Of a stretch of DNA of 64,000 bases, positions 1 to 9,541 are shown in pieces. Both the position numbers and the translations under genes were made by a program. Positions within the stretch are counted from its first letter, which is position 1; the number at the start of each line of letters is the position of its first letter. The notes beneath the pieces were generated by a model. The model made no database searches. It was not told the DNA's origin and saw only the letters and a program-made list of their open reading frames with translations. The stretch is from Oscillospiraceae bacterium (GTDB lineage: Bacteria > Bacillota > Clostridia > Oscillospirales > Acutalibacteraceae), in NCBI GenBank assembly GCA_015066405.1, contig SVOM01000004.1, positions 1 to 64,000 of the forward strand. The letters are read 5' to 3'.

Positions 1-1114
1 AAGCCGCAATATAGGATTCCAAATATGCGGGGAATGCCTCTTCGCCCGGGATTTCTTCAAGTCTACCCGACATTTCACGAAGCGCTTGTGCCCAACGGGA
101 CGTTGAGTCGGCCAAAAGCAAAACATTTAGTCCCATTTGGCGATAATATTCGGCAAGTGTTACCGAGGTGTAAACCGATGCTTCACGGGACGCTACCGGC
201 ATTGAAGAGGTGTTACAAATAATAATTGTTCGCTCCATCAAAGAACGGCCCGTTTTGGGGTCTATAAGTTCGGGGAACTCGGTTAGGGTTTCAACAACCT
301 CACCCGCACGCTCGCCACAAGCCGCAATAATTACAATATCAACATCGGCATATTTAGATGTGGTATGCTGCAATACTGTTTTGCCCGCGCCGAACGGACC
401 GGGAATACAATAGGTGCCGCCCTTGGCCACGGGGAAAAGCGAGTCAATAATTCTTACCTTGGTTTCCATTGTCTCGACAGGGGCTAATCTCTCACTATAG
501 CATTTTACGGCGCGCTTAACAGGCCATTTAAATGACATAGATATCGAGATTTCACGGCCGCGTTCATCTGTTATAACCGCAACGGTATCTTTTATTGTGT
601 ATTCGCCTTTTTCGACAATTGATTTTATCGTATAATTTCCAAGCAAATAAAACGGAATAAATATTTTATGGGTGAACGGTCCTTCAGGCACGGTTCCAAA
701 ATGCTCGCCCGCGCGCAGTGTATCGCCTACCTTAGCGGTAGGTGTAAATTCCCATTTCTTTTGGCTATCAAGTCCATCAGCGTAAACCCCACGCTCTAAA
801 AACCATCCTGCCTTCTCAGCCAAAATAGGAAGCGGGTTTTGAAGTCCGTCATAAATTTGACCGAGCAAACCGGGTCCGAGCTCTGCTGAAAGCATATCAC
901 CCGTAAACTCCACTTCATCTCCGCATTTAATGCCCTCGGTCATCTCATAAACCTGTATTTGTGCTATATTGCCACGAATACGGATAACCTCACTTTTAAG
1001 TGTAGTGCCGCCCACTAAAACATAGCATATCTCATTCATTGAAACATTGCCGTCAAACTCAACCGACACTAAGTTACCGTTTATGCTTACAACCTTTCCA
1101 GTATTATTGGTCAT
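1..1114 (-). CDS. atpA: V-type ATP synthase subunit A (3' part beyond window start)
   Basis: Reverse translation from 1114 gives MTNNTGKVVSINGNLVSVEFDG...GPFGAGKTVLQHTTSKYADVDIVIIAACGERAGEVVETLTEFPEL, with V/A-ATPase A Walker A (GPFGAGKT); not in ORF track because truncated. Confidence 0.95.
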   Translation of the reverse strand, partial: MTNNTGKVVSINGNLVSVEFDGNVSMNEICYVLVGGTTLKSEVIRIRGNIAQIQVYEMTEGIKCGDEVEFTGDMLSAELGPGLLGQIYDGLQNPLPILAEKAGWFLERGVYADGLDSQKKWEFTPTAKVGDTLRAGEHFGTVPEGPFTHKIFIPFYLLGNYTIKSIVEKGEYTIKDTVAVITDERGREISISMSFKWPVKRAVKCYSERLAPVETMETKVRIIDSLFPVAKGGTYCIPGPFGAGKTVLQHTTSKYADVDIVIIAACGERAGEVVETLTEFPELIDPKTGRSLMERTIIICNTSSMPVASREASVYTSVTLAEYYRQMGLNVLLLADSTSRWAQALREMSGRLEEIPGEEAFPAYLESYIAA

Positions 1115-1668
1115 TATATTGCCTCCAACCTATCTCCATTTAAAATGGAGTCGTAAATATTTCTATATGCCTTTTCTCCGACCACTTTATCAAACCGTCT
1201 TATGCGAAGAATAAGCTTTAATTTAAGTCCATAATAGAAAATATAATCCTCTGAAAAGCTATCCATTGGTCTTAATGCTTCCAATATTTCTAAGCGGAAA
1301 CTATTTAAGTACTTTTCCGCCTCCATTGGATTTTCTATCTCTATTGCCGTGCTTGCCGCTTTGATATACTCCACAGGTAAAATTTTGTTTTCGGTATCAA
1401 ACGGCTTTTTCATTTTTTCTGCCCTAACTTTACCGAGCGCAAATCTTAAATTCCGCTCGCCTTCACTAAAGGCGTCAATCAAAGCCGAACCCGAGCTTTC
1501 AAAATTCTTCGGTGGGGACAGCGTAAGTTTTTTAAGGCCCTCCTGCGCTTTTTTACCTAAAAAACGATTGCACAGCTCTGTGAAGCGTTCCTCGGTAATC
1601 GGAAGCGGAGTGTTTTCACTTATTCCATCCAAGGACGGCAACTGTGAAATCAAATAATATTCAGCCAT
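1114..1668 (-). CDS. DUF2764 family protein, V-ATPase operon-associated
   Basis: MAEYYLISQLPSL... start and location between subunits E and A. Confidence 0.75.
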   Translation of the reverse strand: MAEYYLISQLPSLDGISENTPLPITEERFTELCNRFLGKKAQEGLKKLTLSPPKNFESSGSALIDAFSEGERNLRFALGKVRAEKMKKPFDTENKILPVEYIKAASTAIEIENPMEAEKYLNSFRLEILEALRPMDSFSEDYIFYYGLKLKLILRIRRFDKVVGEKAYRNIYDSILNGDRLEAI

Positions 1669-1671
1669 AAT

Positions 1672-2277
1672 TTACGCCTCTTTCAAAAGCTCAGTAACCT
1701 TGGGACTGAGATAGTTTGAAAGCATATCCACAACCGCTTCTGTGGAATAATCATAATAAGCACTGCCATTATTTACAGCAATGCGGAAGCCACCGTCAAA
1801 ATTATCATTTGCCTTTAATGTTACACCCTTTAGCATTTTTTCTTTAAGGGCTGCAAGCAAATTTTCTTCGAGCTTTTGCAAGGAAACACTATTTAAAATT
1901 ACCGATATATCTTCTGCATCCGGCTTGTTTGCCCAACCCTCAACGATATCGATAATAAGCTTCTCAAAAGCATCGGATGAATATACAGCGGTTACATTTT
2001 CCGCCGTGATTGCTTTAAGTTCTCTTGTTACGCTCTCTCTAAAAGAAATAAGCAAATTGCGTCCCGCTTGGCGAATGGCATCCTCGCTTGATTTTGTCAT
2101 TCTTTCATTTTCGGCTTTAGCGTCTGACAAAATTTTGCCCGCTTGTGCCTTTGCATCGGCAATAATTTTTTCGGCTTCTTTCTTTGCAGCATCAACTATG
2201 GCGTTAGCTTCCGTTTGGGCTGCCACAACGCCATCTTTTTTAATCTGCTCAATCAGTTGACCGAGTTGTACTTCCAT
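1672..2277 (-). CDS. atpE: V-type ATP synthase subunit E
   Basis: MEVQLGQLIEQIKKDGVVAAQTEANAIVDAAKKEAEKIIADAKAQAGKIL coiled coil; start trimmed to 2277, preceded by AAAAAGGAGAATCG. Confidence 0.85.
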   Translation of the reverse strand: MEVQLGQLIEQIKKDGVVAAQTEANAIVDAAKKEAEKIIADAKAQAGKILSDAKAENERMTKSSEDAIRQAGRNLLISFRESVTRELKAITAENVTAVYSSDAFEKLIIDIVEGWANKPDAEDISVILNSVSLQKLEENLLAALKEKMLKGVTLKANDNFDGGFRIAVNNGSAYYDYSTEAVVDMLSNYLSPKVTELLKEA

Positions 2278-2293
2278 AATCGATTCTCCTTTT

Positions 2294-3778
2294 TTATTCT
2301 GCAAATAAATATACGGGGTCATCTTCAATGCCTAATTTTTGAAGAGTTATAAATGACGCCTCGTTGTATTTATATGTAATACAATTAATATTAGCAAAGT
2401 CTTTATCCTTTGGCTCGATATAAATATTTTTGCGCATTTTGGGTAAATAATCATAACTTACTTCATCAAAACTTTTACCCGGTGCGTGAGATATAACTTC
2501 AATTGATAGCGACTCTGCTCTATCAAAAATATTATTTTCGAAGAGTGAGTTATAACAAACATTCTCATGTCGCCAGCTTTTTATATAGCGCGAGCCCGAT
2601 TTTTTATCGCCAAAGCCCTTGCCACCCAAGCGGCAGAAGTTATAACCAAAATAAAGTCCGTCAAAGCAATTATCATCGTGGTTTGACTGTGAATTGAAAT
2701 ACTCAAATGAATACTCGGTGTATTCAATTAAACAGTCCTGCACCCTATAATCTTTAAAAATTGCAGGTTTTTCCTCGTGCCAATTATATTGCGGTGTTAC
2801 GGCCGTATCAAAATGCTGGGTAAAATAGCAATGGTCCATTATCATACCATCACACGAATGCCAGCATCCCCCGCCGCCGCCAAAGCGCACACGTTCACCA
2901 GTGCTTCGCTTTAACGCGGTGCCGCCTGCCCAAGCAAAAGTGCAGTACTCTATTCTGATATTTTTCGTGCTACCCGCAAAGAAATAATCTTGTCCAAAAA
3001 ATGTTTCGATATTCTTAACCAAAATATCGTGCGAAAGCCCCGGCAATTGAATTGTGCTGCCGTGCCTGCTTATATCCACTTGCTCAAATACATCGGCGGG
3101 GTTGCCTTTAGAGCAGTAAACATAAACCTTATTGTCCCAAACGTTTTCTTCCTCAAAGCAAAACTCATTACAAAACATATAGGAAAAATCTTCGGTTAGC
3201 GTAGCAAAGGTGTATTTGCGCTCGGCATAAAATTCGCCATTATTGAAAAGCACAAGACCGATATCCTTATCATCCAACACTTTATCGAACACCCAAATGT
3301 TCTCCATATCGGTTTTAAGCCATTTTGCATCGTTCTTGCCGTCATACGCTAATCTTATTTGCGGCTTTGGACCTACACCGTAAGCCGAAAACGTAACTCC
3401 GCTTTTTAAAATAAGATTTTCGCGCCACATATCTCCCCTACGAAGCAATACCGCATCGCCGCCAGCAAGATTTACCGAATTGACCTTTTCAAGTGTTCGC
3501 CAAGCTGTGTTTGGAGATTTGCCATCTGCATTATCATCCCCAACATTTGATATGTAATACACATTGCCCTCAGGCGAAACTTCATCAGTATTATAAGTTA
3601 TCATATCGTAAAGGTCATTACGCAAATTCTCTAATTTATCGTAAAACTCATTACCCACCGATGTCTTACTCGGCATATTTGCAAGCTCATCCATACGGGT
3701 GCGATATTCCGCCGCAGTCATAAGTGTTTTTGGCGGATTATATTCAGATATCCCGTATTTGCTCTCACGTTTGTTCAT
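2294..3778 (-). CDS. right-handed parallel beta-helix repeat protein without obvious signal peptide
   Basis: Paralogous to 3790-5346 (NTDE...YYISN.GDD..DGKSP.TAW.TLEKVNSV); begins MNKRESKYGISEYNPPKT without a lipobox. Confidence 0.75.
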   Translation of the reverse strand: MNKRESKYGISEYNPPKTLMTAAEYRTRMDELANMPSKTSVGNEFYDKLENLRNDLYDMITYNTDEVSPEGNVYYISNVGDDNADGKSPNTAWRTLEKVNSVNLAGGDAVLLRRGDMWRENLILKSGVTFSAYGVGPKPQIRLAYDGKNDAKWLKTDMENIWVFDKVLDDKDIGLVLFNNGEFYAERKYTFATLTEDFSYMFCNEFCFEEENVWDNKVYVYCSKGNPADVFEQVDISRHGSTIQLPGLSHDILVKNIETFFGQDYFFAGSTKNIRIEYCTFAWAGGTALKRSTGERVRFGGGGGCWHSCDGMIMDHCYFTQHFDTAVTPQYNWHEEKPAIFKDYRVQDCLIEYTEYSFEYFNSQSNHDDNCFDGLYFGYNFCRLGGKGFGDKKSGSRYIKSWRHENVCYNSLFENNIFDRAESLSIEVISHAPGKSFDEVSYDYLPKMRKNIYIEPKDKDFANINCITYKYNEASFITLQKLGIEDDPVYLFAE

Positions 3779-3789
3779 ATGTAACTCCC

Positions 3790-5346
3790 TTATTTTTCGG
3801 ATTTGGGTGCCACCATATAAACAGAGCCCTTATCTATACCTAAAGCTTGAATATCGGCAATGTCGGACTCGTTATATCTATACTCTTTTTCAGCAAGATT
3901 TGCAAAGCGTTTGCCTTGCTGCTGAATGTATATATTGTTACGGAGTGTCGGCATAAGCTCGTAGCTTATTGTTTTGGTGCCATCCGCATTTTGCTTGTAG
4001 CTCATAATCTCGAGTGTCCAAGATACTGCGCGGTCGAATATATTGTACTCAATTACACTGTCATAGCAAGTGTTCTCATGTGCCCAAGATTTAACATAGG
4101 CGGAAGCCGACGGCTTTGTGCCAAAGCCATAACCGCCCGTACGGCATAGGTTATAACCAAAATACATACCTTTAAATGCGTTTTGTGTATTATCGGGTTG
4201 GGTGTTAAAATATTCAAATGTATAATCGCAATAATCAAACAAACAGTTTTTAGTTACAAAATTTTCAAACATTGCAGGGCCTTCGGGTGTATTCCAAGCC
4301 ACCTGCGGTGTTACGCCCGAATCGAACTGCTGATAAAAATAACAGTTTTCGATAGTTACGTTATTGCCTGCGGGCATTACGTAACCGCCGCCGCCCGCTC
4401 TCACGCCGCCTTTACTTTGAAAAGCGCCGCCTTGCCAACCGCTTATACAATAAGATACGTGCATATTATCGCACCAAGAAAAATCAAACGGTTTGTAGCC
4501 AAAGGTTAAATCAAGGTTGTGTATAGTAACATCCTTAACACCCTTAAGCGTTGTCATATTAACCTCTTTTAGAGAAATTTCAATGGATGAAAATACATCC
4601 GCAGGATTACCTTTAGAGCAATAAAGGTATAAACAGTTATCCACCCTACCGCTATACACATACTGTCCTTGGAAAACAAAGTCATAGTCTTTTTTTACAT
4701 CGGCTAATTTTTCTTTTTTCTCGCCAAACAGAGCATCTTTACCAACGCCATTGAATACTACTACGTTTACGTCTTCTATGAATATCTTTTCATCTAATTT
4801 CCATACATTTTCGGTTTCGGTTTTAACCCATTTGCCGTGCGCGATTCCATCCACAGATGCCCAGATTTTCGGTTTATAGCCTTCGCCATACGCCGAATAT
4901 GTAACACCGTTTTTAGCAAGCACGTGTCCGCGCCAAAGTCCACCGCGCTGGAATAATATCATATCGCCCGATTTAAGCGGCACTGAATTTACTTTTTCAA
5001 GTGTGGCCCACGCGGTCTCGGGTGTTTTGCCGTCATTTTTATCATCGCCCGTGTTTGAAACATAATACTTTGTGCCGCTGCAAGGTAGCTCATCGGTATT
5101 ATATTTAATCATATTTTCAAGGTCGGTACCGAGAGTTTCAAGCGTTTTGAAATACTCATCATCCGCTACTGTAAAGTTATCATATTCTAACAGTTTTTCA
5201 ACGCGGGTATGGTATTCATCAACTGTTATTATATCTTTTGGCATAACAAATTTTTCCCCGCCGTTATCGGCATTTTTGCCGCAGGCAGAAAAAAGCATAC
5301 CTACACATAATATAAGAGCAATTAACGAAAAAGTACTTTTTGGCAT
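3790..5346 (-). CDS. right-handed parallel beta-helix lipoprotein
   Basis: Signal/lipobox MPKSTFSLIALILCVGMLFSACG; YYVSNTGDDKNDGKTPETAWATLEKVNSV. Confidence 0.8.
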   Translation of the reverse strand: MPKSTFSLIALILCVGMLFSACGKNADNGGEKFVMPKDIITVDEYHTRVEKLLEYDNFTVADDEYFKTLETLGTDLENMIKYNTDELPCSGTKYYVSNTGDDKNDGKTPETAWATLEKVNSVPLKSGDMILFQRGGLWRGHVLAKNGVTYSAYGEGYKPKIWASVDGIAHGKWVKTETENVWKLDEKIFIEDVNVVVFNGVGKDALFGEKKEKLADVKKDYDFVFQGQYVYSGRVDNCLYLYCSKGNPADVFSSIEISLKEVNMTTLKGVKDVTIHNLDLTFGYKPFDFSWCDNMHVSYCISGWQGGAFQSKGGVRAGGGGYVMPAGNNVTIENCYFYQQFDSGVTPQVAWNTPEGPAMFENFVTKNCLFDYCDYTFEYFNTQPDNTQNAFKGMYFGYNLCRTGGYGFGTKPSASAYVKSWAHENTCYDSVIEYNIFDRAVSWTLEIMSYKQNADGTKTISYELMPTLRNNIYIQQQGKRFANLAEKEYRYNESDIADIQALGIDKGSVYMVAPKSEK

Positions 5347-5425
5347 ATATCTTTTCTCCTTTAAACATACTTAACAATATGATACTATAAAACAACACAT
5401 ATTTCAATATTTTTCCTCATGGTTT

Positions 5426-6091
5426 TTACAAAATATCAATTACAGTAAGAACCTTACCCTTTACGGTAAATTTTATCTCCCTATCGCAAAACAGGAAACC
5501 GTAAACCCTTGTTTCATCCTCTATATAAGAAGGGCGCGGGTCGGCACTTAACACACCCATAAGTTCTGTTGTTTTTTCAGTATCAAACGCTTTTTGAAGG
5601 TTTGGGGGCAAAACAACCTCTAATTTGCGCTCACTTAAATTATCGGTAAAGCCACCTGTAGCATCCGCTATACTATCGGCATACGGCAAATATGGTTTTA
5701 TATCATAAATCGGGGTACCATCCATTAAATCACAGCCCGAAACATACAATACGGGACCCAAATTATCGGTATACTCGATTTTTTCAAGCTTTACGGCTGA
5801 TAGGCCCACGGGGTTTGGTCTAAAAGGCGACCTTGTTGCAAAAACACCCATTTTTTTGTTGCCCCCAAGAAGCGGTGGGCGCACTGTTGGCGCCCATGCT
5901 TCCCTTTCGGCTTTAGAAAACTTCCAAATAAGCCATATATGCGAAAAATCCTCAAGACCGCGAAACGCATCGACATTGCGGTACGGCTTTTCGAACACAA
6001 TTTTACCTTTTATTTGCTCTATTAAACCACTTTGCCGCGGCAAACCGAATTTTGTGGGAAAATCGGTTTTTATGCGTGCTATTATCTTCAT
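5426..6091 (-). CDS. trmO: TrmO/TsaA-like tRNA (N6-threonylcarbamoyladenosine(37)-N6)-methyltransferase
   Basis: TDFPTKFGLPRQSGLIEQIKGKIVFE...LEDFSHIWLIWKF...GVFATRSPFRPNPVGLSAVKLE motif set. Confidence 0.9.
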   Translation of the reverse strand: MKIIARIKTDFPTKFGLPRQSGLIEQIKGKIVFEKPYRNVDAFRGLEDFSHIWLIWKFSKAEREAWAPTVRPPLLGGNKKMGVFATRSPFRPNPVGLSAVKLEKIEYTDNLGPVLYVSGCDLMDGTPIYDIKPYLPYADSIADATGGFTDNLSERKLEVVLPPNLQKAFDTEKTTELMGVLSADPRPSYIEDETRVYGFLFCDREIKFTVKGKVLTVIDIL

Positions 6092-6104
6092 ATTTCACCT
6101 CAAT

Positions 6105-6144
6105 AAAAAACACAGTGCTACGCCTATTATAGCACTGTGTTTTT
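6105..6144 (-). terminator. Rho-independent terminator
   Basis: AAAAAACACAGTGCTA ... TAGCACTGTGTTTTTT inverted repeat. Confidence 0.8.
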
Positions 6145-6159
6145 TAATTGTAAAATATA

Positions 6160-7683
6160 TTATTTTGCTATTGTGATAATGGTTGCGTTTTTATCTCCAA
6201 GATATGTTTCAATGCTTTTCTTTACATTGGCATCCATCTTGAAATAATCTTCCATAACGCCATTCATTGCAACGCGTTTGCCCTCAGTTTGAACATAAAT
6301 GTTGTTGTCATACGCTGCACCAAGACCTGTATCATCACAGGTTTCGCAAAGCTGACGGAAGCCGAGCGCAAACAGGTTGTTGGTAACCTTAATCTGATTT
6401 GCTAAATGGTTGTTATGCTTCCAGGATTTAATATGGTTAGGACCGTTACGGTCAGGACGCTGTGAGCACATACCCTCGCCTGCATTCCAGCAAAGGTTAC
6501 CGTCAATTACAAAGTCCTTCATCTTCTTGTCTCCGGGAATGGTCATAAAGTACTCGATAGAATAGTTACAGTAATCAAAAACATTGTTTTTAAACTGAAC
6601 ATTTTCTACATCGGCTTCATTATCCTCTGAAGAGTACTGGAAGGTTACACCGGCATCATAAATTTGATAAAAATAGTTGTTTTCAACTATAAAGTCAACT
6701 GCGCCGCCCCAAATTTCGATACCGTTACCAAGGCGGTTTTCAGCAGTGCCGTATCCGCCGATCCAACCGAACTCACAATTTCTGACAGTTAAGCCCTTCA
6801 GTGTATATGACGGAGCACTTGTTCCACCGTGTATACCAAAGCCGGAATTCTTAATGCAAAGGCCATCTATGGTAACATTATTGGCAGTAACTTTAATTAC
6901 GTTACCCTGGGGTACAAATTCAACGCTATCGTACACTTCACCCGGGTTACCCTTTTCACAATATACGTAAACATCATACCTTAACGGGTCGTGATAAAGC
7001 TGTAAATCTTCCTTTAAATCTTTATAAGAGTTTACATATTTTTTTGATTTACTGTTTGACATATCATCCTTGGTGTAGAATGATTTGTAGGTGTAATATG
7101 TGTCATCAAATACTACAACACCCACATCGCTTGAAACCTTTTCATAGAATTTGTAAACGTTCGGCGTGTCGGTTTCTTCCCATTTACCCTTACCTGCAGC
7201 GTTTTCCTTATACAAACGGAATACGGGGGCTTTACCCTCGCCGTAGGCCGCTAAGGTTACACCCTCTTTGCTTACAGTGATATTGCCTCTGAACTCACTG
7301 CCACGCTCGAAATAAACAACGTCGCCCTTCTTTAGTTTGCCCATAACGGAAATATATGTAGGTACGGGTGTTTCGGGTGTTAAGCCGTCATTTTCAACCT
7401 TACCGTTGTTTGATACATAATAAGCGGTGCCGCCCTCAGCGGGTTTTACATCACTTACCGTTGTGCGAATTTCATAAATACGCCAATCGGTATAGGGACG
7501 GTACTGTTTTTCAAAGTCGGCGAGTGTCATATTGCCGCTTTGATAATTGGGCACATCTACTTTTTCTACTTTAGCCCAAAATTTTTCTTTTTCCGTGCCT
7601 TTTGTGCCGTTCGTGCCGCAAGCGCCAAAAACCATAACTATGCACAAAGCAACGGCAATAAAAGAAATTAATTTTTTAAGCAT
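6160..7683 (-). CDS. right-handed parallel beta-helix lipoprotein
   Basis: Lipobox FIAVALCIVMVFGACG; close paralogue of 7800-9338. Confidence 0.8.
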   Translation of the reverse strand: MLKKLISFIAVALCIVMVFGACGTNGTKGTEKEKFWAKVEKVDVPNYQSGNMTLADFEKQYRPYTDWRIYEIRTTVSDVKPAEGGTAYYVSNNGKVENDGLTPETPVPTYISVMGKLKKGDVVYFERGSEFRGNITVSKEGVTLAAYGEGKAPVFRLYKENAAGKGKWEETDTPNVYKFYEKVSSDVGVVVFDDTYYTYKSFYTKDDMSNSKSKKYVNSYKDLKEDLQLYHDPLRYDVYVYCEKGNPGEVYDSVEFVPQGNVIKVTANNVTIDGLCIKNSGFGIHGGTSAPSYTLKGLTVRNCEFGWIGGYGTAENRLGNGIEIWGGAVDFIVENNYFYQIYDAGVTFQYSSEDNEADVENVQFKNNVFDYCNYSIEYFMTIPGDKKMKDFVIDGNLCWNAGEGMCSQRPDRNGPNHIKSWKHNNHLANQIKVTNNLFALGFRQLCETCDDTGLGAAYDNNIYVQTEGKRVAMNGVMEDYFKMDANVKKSIETYLGDKNATIITIAK

Positions 7684-7757
7684 CTTTATTCCTCCTAAAA
7701 CAATTATTAATATAATACCTTATATTGCCTGTTTTTTCAATACTTTATTTTGACTTT

Positions 7758-7799
7758 TAAAACACAGAACCGCACCAACCGGTGCGGTTCTGTGTTTTA
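7758..7799 (-). terminator. Rho-independent terminator
   Basis: AAAACACAGAACCGCACC-AACC-GGTGCGGTTCTGTGTTTT perfect hairpin. Confidence 0.85.
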
Positions 7800-9338
7800 T
7801 TATTTTGCAATGGTAATTATTGTAGCATTTTTATCGCCGAGTTCCTTCTCGATATTGGCTTTTATATTTTTATCCATTTTAAAATAGTCCTCCATAGAAC
7901 CATTCATAGCCACACGCTTGCCCTCGGTTTGTGCATATACGTTGTTATCGTATGCCGCACCAATGCCTGTATCGTCGCGCGTTTCACAAAGCTGGCGGAA
8001 GCCGAGCGCGAACAGGTTATTGGTAACCTTAATCTGATTTACCAATTTGTTGTTATGGCTCCACGATTTAATGTGGTTAGGTCCGTTACGGTCGGGACGC
8101 TGTTCGCACATACCATCGCCCGCATACCAACAAAGGTTATTATCAATAACAAAATCTTTTATGGTGCTGTTGCCTGCGGCGGTTATAAAGTATTCAATTG
8201 AATAGTTGTTATAATCAAACACATTGTTTATAAACTGTATATTTTCAGATACAACCTCTAAGCTATCGGAAATGAACTGGAAGGTAGCACCTGCATCGTA
8301 TATTTGATAGAAGTAGTTATTATCAACTATAAAGTCAACTGCTCCACCCCAAATTTGTATTGCGTTGCCAAGGCGTTCATCCTCTGCTGAAAGTGAGTAG
8401 CCGCCAATCCAACCAAACTCACAGTTCCTAACAACTAAGCCCTTAACTACGCCCTTGCCATCGCCCGCAACCGAATCTACACCGAAGCCGGCATACTTAA
8501 TGCAAAGTCCATCAATAGTTACATCGTTAACCGTTGTTTTGATTGCACTGTTAGCAACTACAAATTCGCCCTCGCTATATATTTCGCCGGGGTTGCCCTT
8601 TTCGCAGTATACATAAACATCAAATTTTAAGCGGTCGTGATAAAGCTGTAAATCTTCCTTCAAATCTTTATAAGAATTTACAAATTTCTTTGATTTGCTG
8701 TTTGATACATCTTTATCGGTTTTGAAAGATTTATATGTATAATCTTTTTCATCAAACACAACAACGCCTACATCGCTTAAAACTTTTTCATGGAATTTGT
8801 AAACGTTGGGTGTGTCGGTTTCTTCCCATTTACCTTTGCCTACACAGCTTTCCTTATACGGTATAAACACGGGCGCTTTACCCTCACCGTAAGCGGCTAA
8901 CGTAATGCCCTCTTTACTAACGGTTATGGTATCGCGAAACTCACTGCCACGCTCAAAATATACAACGTCGCCCTTCTTTAGTTTACCCATAATATTAATA
9001 TATTTTTCGACCGGTGTTTCAGGGGTCAAGCCATCATTGGTAGCAGAACCTTTATTTGAAACATAGTATGCTGTGCCGCCTTCAGCGGGTTTTACATCAC
9101 TTACAGTTGTGCGGATTTCGTAAATTCGCCAATCAGTATACGGGCGATATGCTTTTTCAAACTCAGCAAGTGTCATATTGCCGCTTTGATAATTCGGCTC
9201 ATCCACCTTTTCTACCTTTGTCCAGTTGCCATCCTTATCAGTATCTTTCTTGCCGTTGGTTTCTGTTTTAGTGCATGCACCAAAAACAGCAACAATGCAG
9301 CAAATTGTTAAGATAATTGCCAATACTCTTTTAAACAT
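7800..9338 (-). CDS. right-handed parallel beta-helix lipoprotein
   Basis: Lipobox LTICCIVAVFGACT; long identical blocks shared with 6160-7683 (EKAYRPYTDWRIYEIRTTVSDVKPAEGGTAYYVSN). Confidence 0.8.
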   Translation of the reverse strand: MFKRVLAIILTICCIVAVFGACTKTETNGKKDTDKDGNWTKVEKVDEPNYQSGNMTLAEFEKAYRPYTDWRIYEIRTTVSDVKPAEGGTAYYVSNKGSATNDGLTPETPVEKYINIMGKLKKGDVVYFERGSEFRDTITVSKEGITLAAYGEGKAPVFIPYKESCVGKGKWEETDTPNVYKFHEKVLSDVGVVVFDEKDYTYKSFKTDKDVSNSKSKKFVNSYKDLKEDLQLYHDRLKFDVYVYCEKGNPGEIYSEGEFVVANSAIKTTVNDVTIDGLCIKYAGFGVDSVAGDGKGVVKGLVVRNCEFGWIGGYSLSAEDERLGNAIQIWGGAVDFIVDNNYFYQIYDAGATFQFISDSLEVVSENIQFINNVFDYNNYSIEYFITAAGNSTIKDFVIDNNLCWYAGDGMCEQRPDRNGPNHIKSWSHNNKLVNQIKVTNNLFALGFRQLCETRDDTGIGAAYDNNVYAQTEGKRVAMNGSMEDYFKMDKNIKANIEKELGDKNATIITIAK

Positions 9339-9541
9339 TGCATTTCCTCCAAATATTTATTCAAGTACATAATACTATACCAGCATTAAAAAAGCAATGT
9401 GTTTTTTTAAAATCTTAGTTGTAAAAAATTCTTAAAACGTTTATAACAAAATCCCCAAAACTGTAAATAATATTTCACATTTTATGTGGTAGACTTTTAC
9501 TGTAAAATGATATATAATTAACATACACTTGAAAATTAAGG

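Noticed and set aside
1349-2260. Plus-strand ORFs 1349..1657, 1781..2260
   Set aside because: Antisense shadows of the V-ATPase/DUF2764 genes; no RBS or protein-like composition.
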